A DNA stretch of 64,000 bases from Streptomyces alfalfae. Lineage in GTDB: Bacteria > Actinomycetota > Actinomycetes > Streptomycetales > Streptomycetaceae. How positions within the stretch are numbered: position 1 is the stretch's first letter; every line of letters begins with the position of its first letter. Location of the stretch: contig NZ_QEXM01000003.1 in assembly GCF_004127445.1 (NCBI RefSeq), positions 62,001 to 126,000 on the forward strand, written 5' to 3'. Both the position numbers and the translations under genes were made by a program. Below are positions 26,390 through 36,000 of the stretch, one piece after another. The notes under the pieces were generated by a model, which did no database searches, was not told where the DNA came from, and saw only the letters and a list, made by a program, of their open reading frames with translations.

Positions 26390-27394
26390 GTGAGCAGTCG
26401 TCTGAAGGATGTGGCAGCCCGAGCGGGCGTCTCCGTGCGCACCGTGTCGAACGTCGTCAGCGGCTCCGCCTCCGTGGCGCCCGAGACCCGGCAGCGGGTC
26501 CAGGAGGCCATCGACGAGCTGGGCTACCGCCCCAACCTCGCCGCCCGCAGCCTGCGCGCCGGCCGTACCGGCATCATCGGCCTCGCCATCCCCGAACTGC
26601 ACTCACCGTACTTCGGCGAACTCGCCGGGCTCCTGGTGGACGAGGCCCAGCGCCGCTCCTGGACCGTGGTCATCGACCAGACCCGGGGCGACGCCGACGC
26701 CGAGCGACGCCTGCTCGCCCAGGGCGGCGGGCGCGTGGTCGACGGCCTCATCATCAGCCCCTGGGCCCTGGACCCCGCCGAGCTGGCGGCGACGGCGCCG
26801 GCCGTCCCGCTCGTGCTGCTCGGCGAGCGCGGACCGCAGGGCGCGGCGGACCGCGTCGCCGTGGACAACGTCGCCGCCGCCGACGAGGCCACCACTCACC
26901 TCGTCGGCATCGGGCGCCGCCGCATCGCCGCCATCGGCCTCCAGCCCCAGCTGCGCAACGGCACCGCCCGGCTGCGTGCCGAGGGCTACCGCCGCGCCCT
27001 CGACCGCGCCGGGCTCCCCCACCCGTCCGCCGCCCAGCGCTCCGTCGCCGCACTGCACCGGGCGGACGGCGCGCGGGCCATGGCGGGGCTCCTCGACGGG
27101 CCCACCGAACCGGACGCCGTGTTCGCCTTCAGCGACGAACTCGCCCTGGGCGCCCTGCACGTGGCGCACGAGCGGGGCCTGCGCGTGCCCGAGGACATCG
27201 CGATCGTCGGCTTCGACGACATCGAGGACGGCCGCTACAGTCACCCGCCCCTGACCACCGTCTCCCCGGACAAGCCGCAGATCGCCGAGCGGTCCCTCCA
27301 GTGTCTGGCCGACCGCGTATACAGCCCCGGGAACGCCGTCCCGCCGCAGGAACTGGTCGTCCCGCACCGCCTGGTGCGGCGCGGGACGGCCTGA
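26390..27394 (+). CDS. LacI-family transcriptional regulator
   Basis: This 334-residue protein has the N-terminal LacI helix-turn-helix and hinge (LKDVAARAGVSVRTVSNVV, then ARSLRAGRTGIIGLAIP). A periplasmic-binding-protein-like effector domain contains AIVGFDDIEDGRYSHPPLTTV. GTG 26390 has GAAAGGA upstream. It probably represses the divergent oxygenase/porter operon, and perhaps the PfkB operon, in response to a sugar-like inducer. The stop codon is the first base triplet of the terminator stem at 27392-27434, which closes region B. Confidence 0.9.
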   Translation: MSSRLKDVAARAGVSVRTVSNVVSGSASVAPETRQRVQEAIDELGYRPNLAARSLRAGRTGIIGLAIPELHSPYFGELAGLLVDEAQRRSWTVVIDQTRGDADAERRLLAQGGGRVVDGLIISPWALDPAELAATAPAVPLVLLGERGPQGAADRVAVDNVAAADEATTHLVGIGRRRIAAIGLQPQLRNGTARLRAEGYRRALDRAGLPHPSAAQRSVAALHRADGARAMAGLLDGPTEPDAVFAFSDELALGALHVAHERGLRVPEDIAIVGFDDIEDGRYSHPPLTTVSPDKPQIAERSLQCLADRVYSPGNAVPPQELVVPHRLVRRGTA

Positions 27395-27434
27395 GACCGG
27401 GCGCGAGGCCCGGCCTCGGGAGCGCCCGGTCTCA
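27392..27434. terminator. Bidirectional hairpin terminator between LacI gene and lct-like cluster
   Basis: A perfect 13-bp inverted repeat TGAGACCGGGCGC / GCGCCCGGTCTCA (27392-27404 and 27422-27434) surrounds a 17-bp loop that can itself pair (GAGGCC with GGCCTC). The outermost TGA triplets are the stop codons of both convergent genes. The palindromic, GC-rich stem placed exactly between two converging coding regions serves both as a terminator. It marks the boundary between sugar genes and the PKS/NRPS cluster. Confidence 0.8.
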
Positions 27435-28127
27435 CCGCGTGTGCAGCGCCCACCTGCTCCCGTTGACCTGGGCCGTCCCCGGCAGCGCGATGAGTTCGGG
27501 CTTGAACAGCGGCGGCGCTCCCATCGCGGGCTCCCAGGTCGCCAGTTCCTCGTCCTGGGGGACCTCGATCCGCCGTCCCTCGGCGAGGTCGGCGACCACC
27601 CTGAGCAGCAGCCGCACACCGAGCGGCGCCAGGTGATCGCGCCACAGGCTCTGCGCGGTCGAGCCCGGGGGCACGAACAGGTGCTCCTGGGCGGCGAGCG
27701 GCCCCGCGTCGGTGCGCTCGGTGAGGTGGTAGACGCTGCCGCCCGTCACCTTGTCGCCGTCGCGGACCGTCCACCGGATCGCGTCCCTGCCACGGTGCAG
27801 CGGCAGCAGGCTGGGGTGGTAGCCGATGGTGGCGACGGCGGCCCTGGCTCGCGTGTGACGGCCGAGGAAGGCGTGCGAGTGGGCGGCGATGATGATGTCC
27901 ACGCCGTCCGGCACGTGCATCGCGCGCAGCTCGGCCGAGTCCGTCCAGGCGATGTCCCTGGGGTAGGCCCAGGCCCGCAGGCGGTCCCAGGACATGGCGT
28001 CGCTCTCGTCGGTCCGTCCTTTGCGCAGCCGGGGCGCGGCCACACCGAGGATCTTGTGCCCCTCGTCGAGCAGCGCGTCCGCGACCTGCACCGCGAACGC
28101 TCCCTGCCCCGAGACGTAGATGTTCAT
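27432..28127 (-). CDS. Formyltransferase (methionyl-tRNA formyltransferase-like), LctF-like
   Basis: This 231-residue protein has the formyl-transferase core ending in HPSLLPLHRGRDAIRW, the SLLPxxRG/HPSLLP motif in which His and Asp act on the 10-formyl-tetrahydrofolate group. An N-terminal Rossmann-like part precedes it. It is the last gene of the minus-strand cluster, its ATG interlocked with the P450 stop (TGATG). In lactacystin synthesis, as I recall, a formyltransferase makes formyl-CoA used as the polyketide starter (the carbon that is a methyl in salinosporamide). The protein is shorter than methionyl-tRNA formyltransferase (about 310 residues). Alternative: N-formylation of the product. 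Confidence 0.8.
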   Translation of the reverse strand: MNIYVSGQGAFAVQVADALLDEGHKILGVAAPRLRKGRTDESDAMSWDRLRAWAYPRDIAWTDSAELRAMHVPDGVDIIIAAHSHAFLGRHTRARAAVATIGYHPSLLPLHRGRDAIRWTVRDGDKVTGGSVYHLTERTDAGPLAAQEHLFVPPGSTAQSLWRDHLAPLGVRLLLRVVADLAEGRRIEVPQDEELATWEPAMGAPPLFKPELIALPGTAQVNGSRWALHTR

Positions 28128-29359
28128 CACTCGCCCTCCTTCAGTCCCGAGCGGTCGGGCAGGAACCGCACCGGCAGCGCCGAGAACCCGGTCAGGAAGT
28201 TGGACCGGATGCGCGGGGCCTCGCCGGTCCGCTCGAATCCGGTGGTGAAGTCCCGCAGCGCCATGAGCAGTTCGGCGATCTCGACCTTCGCGAGATAGGA
28301 GCCGACGCAGAAGTGCGGGCCGTAGCCGAAGGCCAGGTGCTTGTTGGGGGTGCGGCCGAGGTCGAACACTTCGGGCCGCTCGAAGACCCGCTCGTCGCGG
28401 TTGCCCGAGGCGTGCCAGAGCGTGACGATCTCGCCCGGTCGCAGCCGTACGCCGTGCAGTTCGGTCTCGCGGACGACGCTGCGTCCGAAGTGCATCGTGG
28501 GCGACGCCCAGCGCAGCACCTCGTCCACGGCGGTGTCGACCGACACCTCGCCCGCCTTGAGCCGCCTCCACTGCTCGGTCTCGGCGGCGAGCGTGTGGAC
28601 GGCGTCGATCATCGTGAGGCGGCTGGTCTCGTCGCCCCCGATGATCAGGCTGTAGCAGTTGAGCACCACGTCCTCGTCGGAGAGCGGCACGCCGTCGATG
28701 GAGCTGGCGACGAGCATGCTGATCACGTCGTCGCCGGGCGCCTCGCGCCGCTCCTCCACGAGGTCCATGAAGTACATCAGGATCTCGTTGCGGGCCATCT
28801 CGGAGTCGACCTCGTCGACGTCCTCGTCATCGGTCGACAGGGCGGTCTTGGTCAGCCCGAGCAGGAACTCCCTGTCCTGTCCGGGCACTCCGAGCAGATT
28901 CGAGATCGTCGTCATCGGGATGCGGCTCGCGATCTCCTCGGCGAAGTCGCAGCCGCCGGTCTCGACCGCCTCCCGTATCCACTGCCGGGTGTTGACCCGT
29001 ACCGTCCCCGCGACCTCGTCGAGCACCCGGGGCGAGAGCACCCGCTGCAGGATCTTGCGCAGCTCGTGGTGGCGGTGGCCGTCGGTGACGGCCAGCATGC
29101 GGCCGGCCCCGGCGTCGCCGCCCTCCAGGAGGGTGACCAGGACGTTGCCGCGCTCCGACGTGAAGTGCGTGTCGTCGCGGTAGGTGGTCATGATGTCGTC
29201 GTGGCGGGTGAGCACCCAGAACCCCTTGCGGCCGCCGGCGGGCGGGTTCCAGTGCACCGGGGCGGTGTCCCGCAGGGTGCGCCAGAACGCGTCGAGGCCG
29301 TGGCCGGTGAAGGTGTCGGGGTCGCCCAGGTCCCTGGTGTCCAGTGCCGGTGCGCTCAT
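28127..29359 (-). CDS. Cytochrome P450, LctD/SalD-like
   Basis: This 410-residue P450 has I-helix GGDETSR (241-247), the ExxR motif EVLR (280-283) and the heme loop FGYGPHFCVG with the Cys ligand at 351. ATG 29359 is preferred; GTG 29365, within a GTGA overlap with the KS-like gene, is possible. A P450 in salinosporamide and lactacystin pathways hydroxylates the beta-carbon of the carrier-bound amino acid (leucine or the cyclohexenyl analogue) before lactam closure. The position directly after the A-PCP and KS-like genes fits the same task. No ferredoxin gene is adjacent. Confidence 0.85.
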   Translation of the reverse strand: MSAPALDTRDLGDPDTFTGHGLDAFWRTLRDTAPVHWNPPAGGRKGFWVLTRHDDIMTTYRDDTHFTSERGNVLVTLLEGGDAGAGRMLAVTDGHRHHELRKILQRVLSPRVLDEVAGTVRVNTRQWIREAVETGGCDFAEEIASRIPMTTISNLLGVPGQDREFLLGLTKTALSTDDEDVDEVDSEMARNEILMYFMDLVEERREAPGDDVISMLVASSIDGVPLSDEDVVLNCYSLIIGGDETSRLTMIDAVHTLAAETEQWRRLKAGEVSVDTAVDEVLRWASPTMHFGRSVVRETELHGVRLRPGEIVTLWHASGNRDERVFERPEVFDLGRTPNKHLAFGYGPHFCVGSYLAKVEIAELLMALRDFTTGFERTGEAPRIRSNFLTGFSALPVRFLPDRSGLKEGE

Positions 29360-29361
29360 GG

Positions 29362-31146
29362 TCACCAGTCCGTGCGCCAGAACCGGCGCGGCTGGAAGGG
29401 ATAGGTCGGCAGCGGCACGCGGTGGCTGTCCTCCCCCTGGTGCAGGGAGGCGAAGTCCACCTGCTGCCCCGTGACCCAGGCGGCGGCGACACCGGCCAGC
29501 GCGTCGGCGTCCGTGGCGGCGCACACGATCCCGTGGTCGTTGCGCGGGAAGGAGGAGGCGTCCGCGCGCGGCGCGGCGGCGGTCTCGGTGACCTGCCCGC
29601 CCGTGGCGTCCCCCGACAGGGCCGCGATCAGCTCCGCGCGGCTGCGGACGACGGCCGCCCAGCGGCGGGCCATCACCTTGCGGCCGAGGTTGAGGCTGAA
29701 GCAGACGTCGTCGAGCCGCAGGCCGGGGTCGGCGACCAGCCGGTCCTTCAGCCGCGCCCGCTGGCGTGCCAGGGCCTCGTCGTCCAGGGCGGAGAGGGTG
29801 GCGATGCGCGGCCTGCCCTCGGCCTCGGGTGCGCGCTCCGCGACCGCCGGGGCCTCTTCGAGGACGAGGTGGGCGTTGTAGCCACCGCCGCCGATCGAGG
29901 TGATGCCGGCGCGGCGGATGCCCGCTTCCGTCCCCCAGTCGGCCGTCTCGATCTGCGGCACGAAGGGGGTGCTGGGGAAGTCGAGGTCTTCGTTGACCTC
30001 CGTGAGGTTGATCGTCGCGGGCAGCGTCTTGTGGTGCAGGGCGAGCGCGGCCTTGATCGCGCCGAAGCCGCCGGAGACCACACCGCCGTGGCCGACGTTG
30101 CCCTTGACGCCGCCGATCGAGGTGGTGGCGGTCTGCTTGCCGAACGCCATGCTCGCCGCGTGCACCTCCAGTTCGTCGGTCATCGGCATGCCGAGCCCGT
30201 TGGCCTCGTACAGGGAGACCGTGTCCGGGGTGACTCCGCCGACCTCCATGGCGTTGGCGATGCACGCGCTCAGGCGCTCGGGCTGGGCGAGGCCGTAGGC
30301 CATCGCGCTGACGCCGTTGTTGTTGACGGCCGAGCCCTTGACCACGGCGTAGACGTGGTCGCGGTCGGCGACGGCCTGGGCGACCGGCTTGAGCAGCACC
30401 GTGACGACGCCGCTGGACAGGGCGGTGCCCGTGCCGTTGGCGTCGAACGGGCGGCAGTGGCCGTCCTTGGAGAGGACGCGGTTCTCCTCCCACAGGTGGC
30501 CGCGGGGGTGCGGGAGTCGGACCATGGAACCGCCGGCCACCGCCATGTCGGTCTGGCCGAGCAGCAGTGACTGGCAGGCCAGGTGCACCGCGTAGTGGAA
30601 GCCCGCGCAGACCGCGGCGACGGTGACGGCCTCGCCGGTCAGGCCCATGTAGTACAGCGCGTTGGACGTCATGGTGTCCGGCGACCACGCCAGGCTGGCC
30701 TCGATCGCCTCGGGGCCGACCGACACACGGTCGGGCGGGGAGCTGTAGAGCGCGGCGGTCTGCGGGTTGTTGGCGCCGTAGACGCCCACTTCGCAGCCGA
30801 CCCGCTCGGGGTCGTAGCCGCCGTCCTCGAATGCCTCCCAGGCGCTCTCCAGGAAGAGCCGGTTCTCCGGGGTCATCGCGGCCGCCATCCGGTCGCTGAT
30901 GCCGAACACCGACGGGTCGAACTTGTCGTACGTGTCGAGCACACCGCAGGCCCGCACATAGAAGGGACTGTGGATCAGGGTCTCGTCGACGTGGATGTCG
31001 TCCTTGGCGAGGAACGACACGGACTCCCTGCCGTGGACGAGGTTGTCCCAGAACTGCTCCTTGGTGCGGGCGCCGGGCGCTCGCAGGGACATGCCGATGA
31101 CGGCGACGTCACCCGGGTCGTAGTCCTGCTCGGGGCTTTCGGTCAT
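29362..31146 (-). CDS. Stand-alone ketosynthase-like cyclase (LctC/SalC-like), AT domain lost
   Basis: This 594-residue thiolase-fold protein resembles a type I ketosynthase with nucleophile VCAGF (Cys 180) and second His in KGNVGH (His 353). The first catalytic His is replaced: EANG (Asn 316) instead of EAHG. After the KS it runs through the KS-AT linker and ends with the post-AT linker LPTYPFQPRRFW without an AT. A stand-alone KS with changed catalytic residues closes the gamma-lactam beta-lactone in salinosporamide (SalC) by aldol and lactonisation, and a homologue is described for lactacystin. It follows the A-PCP gene after 36 bp with AGGAG upstream, which fits a release/cyclisation enzyme in place of a thioesterase (none is encoded here). 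Confidence 0.8.
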   Translation of the reverse strand: MTESPEQDYDPGDVAVIGMSLRAPGARTKEQFWDNLVHGRESVSFLAKDDIHVDETLIHSPFYVRACGVLDTYDKFDPSVFGISDRMAAAMTPENRLFLESAWEAFEDGGYDPERVGCEVGVYGANNPQTAALYSSPPDRVSVGPEAIEASLAWSPDTMTSNALYYMGLTGEAVTVAAVCAGFHYAVHLACQSLLLGQTDMAVAGGSMVRLPHPRGHLWEENRVLSKDGHCRPFDANGTGTALSSGVVTVLLKPVAQAVADRDHVYAVVKGSAVNNNGVSAMAYGLAQPERLSACIANAMEVGGVTPDTVSLYEANGLGMPMTDELEVHAASMAFGKQTATTSIGGVKGNVGHGGVVSGGFGAIKAALALHHKTLPATINLTEVNEDLDFPSTPFVPQIETADWGTEAGIRRAGITSIGGGGYNAHLVLEEAPAVAERAPEAEGRPRIATLSALDDEALARQRARLKDRLVADPGLRLDDVCFSLNLGRKVMARRWAAVVRSRAELIAALSGDATGGQVTETAAAPRADASSFPRNDHGIVCAATDADALAGVAAAWVTGQQVDFASLHQGEDSHRVPLPTYPFQPRRFWRTDW

Positions 31147-31182
31147 GGAAGGGCTCCTGCTTCGTCTCGGGTCGGGGGTGAC

Positions 31183-33003
31183 TCAGCTGCCGTTCGAGGC
31201 GGCGCGGCCCCGCAGCGCGGCGCGGCGGGTGTTGGCGCGGCGGCGGGCGGAGGTGACCACCTCGGGGGTGGCCCCGCTCTCCTCGTCGAGCCAGCGGCCG
31301 AGGGAGGCGATGTCACGGAAGCTGAACAGGTCGGGCACGCGGACGCGGCGGCCGAACCGCCTGGTCATCAGTCGGGCGAGGCGGACGAGGAGCAGCGAGT
31401 CGCCGCCGAGGTCGTAGAAGGCGGCCTTGACGTCGATGCCCGCGGGTTCGAGGTCGAGGAGCTGGCCCCAGATCTCCGCGAGCGCCACCTCGGTCGGTGT
31501 GCTCGCGGCCGTCATGGGGGCGTCGGCGCCGGCGGCCGGCGGTTCGGGCAGCGCGGCGCGGTCGAGCTTCCCGCCGGGCGCGAGCGGAAGGGCGGGCAGG
31601 AACACGAGCGTCGCCGGCACCATGTAGTCGGGCAGTTCGGTGGCGAGCCTGCCGTTGACGGTGGACTGGAGAGCGGCGTCGAGCCGGACGTCGTCGCCGG
31701 CGTCGCCCTCCGGCACGACGTAGCCGATCAGCCGGTTGCCGCGGACGACGGCGGCGGCCTCCCTGACCTCGGGGCAGCCGGTCAGGCGGGCCTCGACCTC
31801 CTCCAGCTCGATGCGGTAGCCGCGCAGCTTGACCTGGTGGTCGGTGCGGCCGCCGAAGCGGAGTTCGCCGTCCTCGGTGAGCGTGACCACATCACCCGTG
31901 CGGTACATGCGCTCACCGTCCACGAACGGGTCGGGCAGGAACCGCTCGGCCGTGGTCTCCGGCCGGTTGACATAGCCGTGGGCCAGGCCGGCGCCGCCGA
32001 TGTACAGCTCTCCGGGGACTCCGGCCGGCAGCCGCCGCCTGTCCTCGTCGAGCACGTAGGCGCGGGCGTGGGCCGACGGCAGGCCGAGCGTCGGCTCACC
32101 GGCGCCGTCCCTCGGGACGAGCCCGAACGAGCAGAAGACGGTTCCCTCGGTGGGCCCGTAGGCGTTGAAGACCCGGTCGGCGCCGGTCTCCGCGTACGCC
32201 CGGTCCACCAGTTTGCGCCGCAGGGGCTCGCCGCCGAACACGATCGTGCGGACGCGGGGCGGCAGGTATCCGGCGTCGAGCAGCCCGTTCATCACCGAGG
32301 GGACGGCGTTGAGGTGCGTGATCCTGTCGGCGTACGGGCTCTCCGGCAGGTGGACGGCGCTCTGCACGAGCACGACCGCCCCGCCGCGGCACAGCGCGCC
32401 GAAGATCTCCATCACGGACATGTCGAAGCAGACCGAACTCGCCGCCGAGACGCCGCTCAGGTCGCAGCCCTCGAAGACCCGGTCCAGCTCGGCCAGCATC
32501 GCGACGCAGCCCGGGTGGTGGATGGCGACGCCCTTCGGGCGGCCGGTGGAGCCGGAGGTGTAGATGATGTACGCGGTGTCCTCGGGCACGACCGGCACGG
32601 GCCGCTCGCCGGGTTCGGTCCGCACGCTCTCGTCGAGCACGACCACGGTCGGCCCGGCCGGACAGTTGGCCCGGGAGGCGGGTGTGGTCAGCAGCAGCCG
32701 GGTGCCGCTGTCCCGGACCATGAACGCCAGGCGTTCGGCGGGGTAGTCGGGGTCGAGGGGCACGTAGCAGGAGCCGGCGCGCAGCGTGGCGAGGAGGGCG
32801 ACGAGCAGGTCGGGGGTGCGCTCCACGCAGATGCCGACGGGGACGCCGGGTCCCGCGCCGTCGGTGACGAGGCGTTCGGCGAGGGCGCGGGAGCGCTCGT
32901 CGAGTTCGCCGTAGGTCATGACGCCCGCGTCGGAGTAGACCGCGGGGGCGGCGGGGTTCTTGACGGCCTGCTCGATGAACTCGGAGTGCAGGGTGTCGGT
33001 CAC
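31183..33003 (-). CDS. NRPS adenylation-peptidyl carrier didomain protein (LctB-like)
   Basis: This 606-residue A-PCP protein has A3 YIIYTSGSTGRPKGV, A4 FDMSVMEIF, A5 NAYGPTEG and A7 YRTGD, and a PCP LGGDSLLL (phosphopantetheine Ser near 550). My reading of the specificity residues gives D-M-M-N-V-G-A-V-F-K, which matches no standard code; it shares some positions with threonine codes and its VGAV part suits a hydrophobic pocket. Leucine would be expected for lactacystin. The start GTG 33003 overlaps the PKS stop in GTGA. The condensation domain is at the end of the upstream protein, so the amide bond is made in trans between the two proteins. Confidence 0.85.
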   Translation of the reverse strand: MTDTLHSEFIEQAVKNPAAPAVYSDAGVMTYGELDERSRALAERLVTDGAGPGVPVGICVERTPDLLVALLATLRAGSCYVPLDPDYPAERLAFMVRDSGTRLLLTTPASRANCPAGPTVVVLDESVRTEPGERPVPVVPEDTAYIIYTSGSTGRPKGVAIHHPGCVAMLAELDRVFEGCDLSGVSAASSVCFDMSVMEIFGALCRGGAVVLVQSAVHLPESPYADRITHLNAVPSVMNGLLDAGYLPPRVRTIVFGGEPLRRKLVDRAYAETGADRVFNAYGPTEGTVFCSFGLVPRDGAGEPTLGLPSAHARAYVLDEDRRRLPAGVPGELYIGGAGLAHGYVNRPETTAERFLPDPFVDGERMYRTGDVVTLTEDGELRFGGRTDHQVKLRGYRIELEEVEARLTGCPEVREAAAVVRGNRLIGYVVPEGDAGDDVRLDAALQSTVNGRLATELPDYMVPATLVFLPALPLAPGGKLDRAALPEPPAAGADAPMTAASTPTEVALAEIWGQLLDLEPAGIDVKAAFYDLGGDSLLLVRLARLMTRRFGRRVRVPDLFSFRDIASLGRWLDEESGATPEVVTSARRRANTRRAALRGRAASNGS

Positions 33004-36000
33004 TGGTCCGTCCCTTCGGGGCGGCCGGCCGGCGCGATGTCCTTCAGGGCCAGGTCGGGGTGGGCGATCGAGTCGAAGAGCACGGTGCGGTAGAGCGCGA
33101 GCAGGTCCGTCACGGTCTGCCTCTCCAGATAGCTCGGTTTGTACTGGATGTGGCCGGCCACCTCGCCGTCGATGTCGGCCATGGAGATCTCCAGGTCGAA
33201 CTTGGCGAGGTGCCTGCGCACCTGGAGCGGTTCGAGCGGCAGGGCGCTCTGGGGCGTGATGGTGTCGCCGACGCCGTGGAAGAGCTTCACGGAGCGGGGG
33301 AAGGCGTCCGACGACAGCCAGTTGACCACCACGTCGAACCACGGGGAGCGGCCCTCTGCCCTCGGCGGTTTCAGGGAGGCCGCCAGCAGGTCGAGGGGGT
33401 AGTTCATGTGTTCGAGCAGGCCCAGCGAGAAGGCGTGGACCTCGCCGAGGAGATCGCGGAAGCAGCGGTCGCCCGCCGGTTTCGCCCGGACGAGCACGGT
33501 GTTCAGGTAGTAGCCGACGGCGGACTCCCAGCCCGGTTCGGCGCGCTGGGCGATGGCCGTGGCCAGTACGGAGTCCTCGGCTCCGGTCGCCCGGTTGAGC
33601 GTGGCGAAGAACCCGGCGAGCACGACCGTGCTGATCGACACGCCCTCGCGGACGGCGAACTCCCGGAGCAGCCGGCTCTCCTCGGCGCTCCAGCGGAACG
33701 TGAGGTCGCGGCCCTCGTATGTCACGCCCGGCGGACGCTCCTTGGCAGAGAGGTCCAGATGGGCGGGCGGATCGGCCAGCCGCCGCGTCCACCAGTCGAG
33801 CGCCGCGTCGGCCGCGGGGCCCGAGAGCCACTGCCGCTCCCACTCGACGAACTCGGTGTAGGGGGCGGGCGGCGTGCCGTCGGCGGGGTCGGCGCCCTCG
33901 TAGAACTCCTGGAGTTCGCGGATCATCACGTCCGCCGACGCCGCGTCCGACGCGATGTGGTGGACGAGCACCAGCAGGTAGTGGTCCTCGGGGCCGCGGT
34001 TCATCAGGACCACCCGCACGAGCGGGCCGTTGTCGATGTCGAGCGGCGCGTGGCCCAGTTCGGCCAGTTCCTCGCGGGCCTCCTCGTCGTCCAGCTCCGT
34101 GCTGTCGACGACCGCGAACTCGTACACCGGTTCCTCCAGGATGACCTGGTACGGGCGGCCGCCGGCCTCCACGAAGAGCGTGCGCAGCGCCGGGTGCCGC
34201 CGCATCACGGCCGCCACGGCGCGCTCCAGCGCCTTCTCGTCGACGGCGGCGCGGATGCGGGCGGCGACCATGAAGTTGTAGGGCACGGCGTCCGGCGAGA
34301 CCATCTGCATGAACCACAGCGAGGCCTGGCCGTGCGAGGTCGGGGCCAGTTCGAGCCCCAGGCCGTCGGCGCGCAGCTGGTCGGCGGCCGGTGCGTCGGT
34401 GGGGTCGATCAGCCCGCGCGCGGCCAGTTCCTCCAGGAGTTCTTCGGCGTCCAGGTCGGAGAGGTCGTCGAGGAAGGGGTGGGTGGGCCTCCGCCCGGGC
34501 GCGGGTTCGGCCGCCGCTCGCGGTTCCCGTGCCGGGGCCGGGGCCTGCTGTGTCTGCGCGGTCGCGGGCGGTCCGCCGGTGAGTTCGACGAAGTGCCCGA
34601 CGACCGCGGAGATGGTGCGGCCGTCCAGGAACACCACCGGTGACACCCGCTCCCCGAACAGCGCCTGCATCCGGTTGACCAGGCGGATCGCCAGCATCGA
34701 GTCCAGTCCGAACTCGCGCAGCGTCGCGTTCTCGTCGAACCTGCTCACCGGCACGCCGAGGCCGTCGGCGAGCTCGGCGAGGACGACGTCCCGCACCGAC
34801 GTGGCCGCCGGGGCGGTCCGTGCGGGCTGCCGCTCCACCCGCTCGGCCACCGCCACCGGTTCGACGGCGGCCGGGGCGGGGGCCGCCGCGGTCTGGGGCC
34901 GGGGCTCGGTGTCGAGCCAGTAGCGGTCCTTCTGCCACTGCACGAGCGGGGTCTCCACCACCTCGACGTCGTCCCCGAACAGCGGGTCGAAGGTCAGCGG
35001 CAGGCCCCTGACGTACAGCGACGCGACGGCCCCCAGCAGGCAGCGGACGTCGCTCTCCTGGCGCCGCAGGGAGTTGACCGCGTGCACCTGGGCGCCGCGG
35101 GTCACCGCGATCTCCTCGACCGCGCCGCGCAGCGTCTCGTGCGGGCCGATCTCGATGAACGTGCCGATCCCCTCGTCGACCAGGCCCCCGATCGTCTCGG
35201 CGAACCGGACCTGGTTGCGCAGGTTGTGCACCCAGTACTCGACGTCGGCGACCGGGTCCACCGTGTCGGCCAGCGCCGTGGAACGGAACGGGATGGTGTT
35301 CGTCAGCGGGGTGATGCCCGCGATGCTCTCGCGCAGCGGCTGGAGCAGCGGGTCCATGCCGGGGCTGTGCACCGGCCGCTCGACACGGATGCGCCTGGTC
35401 GAGATCCCGTCCCGCAGCAGGTCGGCCTCCAGGGCGGCGACGGCTTTGGGGGAGCCCGAGACGGCCGCGCTGGTGGGGCTGTTGACCACGGCGACGGCCG
35501 CGTGCTCGGCGTACGGGGCGAGCCTCGGCAGCAGTTCCGCCTCCGGCAGGTCGACGGAGATCATGGCGCCGGCCGCCGCCTTCCTTTCGAGCAGGTGCGA
35601 CCGGGCGACCACCACGCGGGCCGCGTCCCCGAGCGAGAGCGATCCGGCGACACAGGCCGCCGCGACCTCGCCGAGGCTGTGCCCGACGACGGCGACCGGC
35701 TCGACGCCGAGCCCGAGCCAGACCTTCGCCAGGGAGACCTGGAGGGCGAACAGGACGGGCTGCTGGAGGTCCATTTCCTCGTAGCGCGCCTCTTCGGCGG
35801 GGGCGGCGAGCCGGTCGAGCACCGAGCCGCCGCCCGCCGCGCGCACGGCGTCGTCGCAGGCGGTCATCCACGTGCGGAACCCGGCGTGGACGCGCAGCAG
35901 CTCCCGGCCCATGCCGACCCACTGCGTGCCGCCGCCGGAGAACACCAGCGCCACCCGCCGGTCGCCGTTGCCCGCGACGGCGCCGGTCATGACGTCGGGG

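Noticed and set aside
30583..33093. 836-codon plus-strand frame opposite the KS-like and A-PCP genes
   Set aside because: Antisense shadow of strongly supported NRPS/KS genes; the sequence is Gly/Val/Asp/Arg-biased with no motif.
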